Below are positions 5,384 through 7,357 of a DNA stretch of 7,357 nt, one piece after another. Under the pieces are notes generated by a model that saw only the letters and a list, made by a program, of their open reading frames with translations, was not told where the DNA came from and searched no databases. This DNA is from Gammaproteobacteria bacterium (GTDB lineage Bacteria > Pseudomonadota > Gammaproteobacteria > Pseudomonadales > UBA7434): NCBI GenBank assembly GCA_024280785.1, contig JAJRPK010000380.1, positions 1 through 7,357 on the forward strand, written 5' to 3'. Within the stretch, counting starts at the first letter, position 1. Each line of letters begins with the position of its first letter. The position numbers and the translations under genes are program-made.

Positions 5384-5836
5384 GTGAGCACCTTTGAAAA
5401 AACAGCCGACTTAAAGCAAGCGATGAAAAGTGCTATGCGCGCTAGAGAGAAACAAAAACTAGGCACCATTCGGCTGATTCTTGCCGAGATCAAACGCATT
5501 GAAGTTGATGAGCGCATTGAGGTCGACGACGAGCGAGTGATTGTGACCTTGGACAAAATGCTCAAACAGCGCCGCGACTCAATCGAGCAGTTTCGCAATG
5601 CTAGCCGCGAAGACCTCGCCATAATTGAAGAGCAAGAAATGGTTGTCATCCAAACTTTTCTACCGACGCCACTAACCGACGACGAAATTACCCAGCTTAT
5701 TACCGCTGCCATTGCCCAGACAGGGGCTGAAAGCATGAAAGACATGGGCAAAGTCATGGGAATTCTTAAACCACAAATGCAAGGTCGCGCCGACATGGGC
5801 GCCATTAGCGGCAAGATCAAAGCCTCGTTAAGCTAA
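5384..5836 (+). CDS. yqeY: YqeY (GatB/YqeY-like) family protein
   Basis: The 150-residue product has the length and pattern of stand-alone YqeY proteins, which are related to the C-terminal tRNA-binding domain of the GatB amidotransferase subunit. Family features are TIRLILAEIKRIEVDER at 28-44, LDKMLKQRRDSIEQF in the middle, EQEMVVIQTFLP ending the helical half, and the C-terminal MKDMGKVMGILKPQMQGRADMGAISGKIK. Its exact function is unresolved; a tRNA- or aminoacylation-related role is inferred from GatB. The start is GTG at 5384, with GGAG (5373-5376) 7 nt upstream. It sits between rpsU and dnaG, the usual place in Pseudomonas-like genomes. The 190-bp gap before it has a possible -10 (TATACT, 5231-5236) without a clear -35 and a small hairpin (5314-5326), so an own promoter is possible but unproven. 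Confidence 0.93.
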   Translation: MSTFEKTADLKQAMKSAMRAREKQKLGTIRLILAEIKRIEVDERIEVDDERVIVTLDKMLKQRRDSIEQFRNASREDLAIIEEQEMVVIQTFLPTPLTDDEITQLITAAIAQTGAESMKDMGKVMGILKPQMQGRADMGAISGKIKASLS

Positions 5837-5904
5837 ATCGGTACGGTATTAATTTCACCTGTGGTTTAGTCATTCTTACCCAACAGCAACTTTAAAATTG
5901 TAAT

Positions 5905-5930
5905 AGACAGCCAGTTTAAACAGACAGCCA
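5905..5930 (+). repeat. 9-bp direct repeat abutting the dnaG start
   Basis: AGACAGCCA occurs at 5905-5913 and again at 5922-5930, with a 17-bp period, the second copy ending directly before the dnaG ATG. It occupies the place where a Shine-Dalgarno would be expected. Its function is unknown; it may be a remnant of a small duplication. Confidence 0.6.
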
Positions 5931-7357
5931 ATGGCAGGACTTATTCCCCGACATTTTATCGATGACTTGCTCGAAAGGGTCGATATTGTCGAGATTATCG
6001 ATCGCCGGGTTACACTTAAAAAAGCCGGTCGTAATTACACCGCCTGTTGCCCGTTTCACAATGAAAAAACTCCCTCGTTCAGTGTTAATCCAGACAAACA
6101 ATTTTACTACTGCTTTGGCTGCGGTGCCGGTGGCAACGGCATCGGCTTTATCATGGATTACGAGAACATCGATTTTCCTGCTGCGGTGGAATCATTGGCG
6201 GCGGTCGCTGGTCTGGAAGTCCCACGAGAAAGCACTGGCAACAGCGCACAAGAACAGCAACGCCGGTCACAAAGTCAAAACCTATACGACATACTGGCCT
6301 GGGCCGCGCACTTTTTTCAAACTCAGTTACGCCAACACCCCAATAAAGATCAGGCAGTTAGCTACCTAAAACAACGCGGCTTAAGCGGTGAAATTGCCCG
6401 CGACTTTGCCTTGGGCTACGCCCCCGCTGGTTGGGACAATTTGTTGGTCGCAGTAAAAAATGATGCCGGTAAAAACAGTGCCGACTTAAATAATGATCGC
6501 ACAAAAAGCTCCAGCACCCGTCAAAAGCAACGAATTCAGCAGTTAGAAGCGAGCGGCATGCTGGTAAAAAAAGACAACGGCGATTTCTATGATCGCTTTC
6601 GCGAGCGAATAATTTTTCCGATTCGAGACAATCGTGGCCGAGTGATAGCTTTCGGTGGTCGAGTACTTAACGACGACAAACCCAAATATTTGAACTCACC
6701 CGAAAGTTCGGTTTTTCACAAACAAAAAGAATTGTACGGTTTGTACGAGGCCCGCAAAGCCAATCGCCAGTTAGACTACTTGCTAATGGTCGAAGGCTAT
6801 ATGGACGTGATCTCGCTGGTGCAATTTGGCATCACCAACGCCGTAGCCACACTGGGCACGGCCAGCAGCATTTTTCATTTAGAAAAAATCTTTCGCCACA
6901 CCAGTAAGTTAGTCGTTTGCTTTGACGGCGACAACGCAGGGAAAAAAGCCGCTAACCGCTTGATGGAAACCGCGCTGCCGGCGATGAAAGATGGTCGCGA
7001 GATTTGTTTTTTATTTTTACCCGATGGCGAAGACCCCGATACGTTTGTGCGTAGTCAGGGCAAAGAAGTGTTCTTTCATCAGGTCGAACAGGCAATGCCA
7101 TTAGAGGCACTTTTATTCGAAACTGCTGGCACCGATATCAATTTGAATTCTGGCGCTGGCAAAGCCAAGCTGAGCCAACGCGCACTACCATTAATCCAGC
7201 AATTACCCCACGGCGTATTTAAACAACTAATGCTTAGCCAATTGGCGGAGAAAACAGGTGCAGAGCTGACTTTACTGGAATCCCAGCTAGCCGCGCTGCC
7301 CACGCCACGCAATACGAGCGCAAGCTCTAATACTGCCGCCAATACCAACACGCGAAC
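5931..7357 (+). CDS. dnaG: DNA primase DnaG (3' end outside window)
   Basis: The frame from ATG 5931 is open to the window end (475 full codons). DnaG makes the RNA primers for replication and binds DnaB helicase at the fork. The N-terminal zinc domain has all four ligands (Cys40, His43, Cys61, Cys64 in CCPFH and CFGCG). The catalytic core follows: YDRFRERIIFPIRD, IAFGGRVLNDDKPKYLNSPE, and the TOPRIM residues Glu288 in VEGYMDV, and Asp332 and Asp334 in FDGDNAGKKA, then FLFLPDGEDPDTFV. The sequence stops in an Asn/Thr/Ser/Ala-rich stretch after LAALP, which should be the linker to the helicase-binding domain. Relative to E. coli, TOPRIM residues are shifted by about 23 positions, largely due to a hydrophilic insert near residues 180-200 (KNDAGKNSADLNNDRTKSSS). 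No Shine-Dalgarno is evident before the ATG, consistent with the weak translation known for dnaG. yqeY ends 94 bp upstream. Confidence 0.97.
   Translation, partial: MAGLIPRHFIDDLLERVDIVEIIDRRVTLKKAGRNYTACCPFHNEKTPSFSVNPDKQFYYCFGCGAGGNGIGFIMDYENIDFPAAVESLAAVAGLEVPRESTGNSAQEQQRRSQSQNLYDILAWAAHFFQTQLRQHPNKDQAVSYLKQRGLSGEIARDFALGYAPAGWDNLLVAVKNDAGKNSADLNNDRTKSSSTRQKQRIQQLEASGMLVKKDNGDFYDRFRERIIFPIRDNRGRVIAFGGRVLNDDKPKYLNSPESSVFHKQKELYGLYEARKANRQLDYLLMVEGYMDVISLVQFGITNAVATLGTASSIFHLEKIFRHTSKLVVCFDGDNAGKKAANRLMETALPAMKDGREICFLFLPDGEDPDTFVRSQGKEVFFHQVEQAMPLEALLFETAGTDINLNSGAGKAKLSQRALPLIQQLPHGVFKQLMLSQLAEKTGAELTLLESQLAALPTPRNTSASSNTAANTNTR

Noticed and set aside
5329..5820. 163-codon open frame on the minus strand
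   Set aside because: It is antisense to the well-supported yqeY gene, has a Ser/Ile/Met-rich composition typical of a reverse-complement shadow and shows no family motif.

Overview
The window looks like a gammaproteobacterial chromosome segment, probably from a marine or aquatic lineage near Pseudomonadales/Cellvibrionales. This rests on three things: the rpsU-yqeY-dnaG macromolecular synthesis cluster with tsaD divergent nearby, the close resemblance of TsaD, S21 and DnaG to the E. coli/Pseudomonas proteins, and a DUF3604 fragment of a type I associate with such bacteria. The taxonomic placement is an inference from recalled sequences. No phage, plasmid, CRISPR, tRNA or rRNA gene was seen.

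Layout. Positions 1-441 (+) hold the 3' end of cca (tRNA CCA-adding enzyme). It converges on a minus-strand block: SDR oxidoreductase (2684-3499), SlyB-like glycine-zipper lipoprotein (2051-2554), tsaD (974-2002) and folB (551-904), transcribed in that order. Two intergenic gaps of this block hold short tandem repeats: 4 x 16 bp between tsaD and folB, and 3 x 20 bp between the SDR and lipoprotein genes. Divergent from the SDR gene is a plus-strand remnant of a DUF3604 gene (about 3576-4676). It lacks both ends of the family but is not otherwise frameshifted, and carries its own 3 x 12 bp in-frame repeat.

From about 4700 to the end is the macromolecular synthesis cluster on the plus strand: a regulatory region with interlocking inverted repeats and a good sigma-70 promoter, rpsU (ribosomal protein S21), a strong hairpin terminator, yqeY, and dnaG (primase), which is cut by the window end after 475 codons.

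How it fits together. The conserved genes cover tRNA maturation (Cca; TsaD for t6A37), translation (S21, possibly YqeY), DNA replication priming (DnaG) and folate synthesis (FolB). Compared with the P. aeruginosa order as I recall it (rpsU | tsaD-plsY-folB-folK-cca), plsY and folK are absent here, cca is inverted relative to folB, and about 2.8 kb of unrelated genes sits between tsaD and rpsU. The locus therefore seems to be a rearrangement hotspot on a conserved scaffold. I found no convincing new multi-gene system. The notable signals are the repeat arrays, the doubly truncated DUF3604 gene and the structured rpsU leader.
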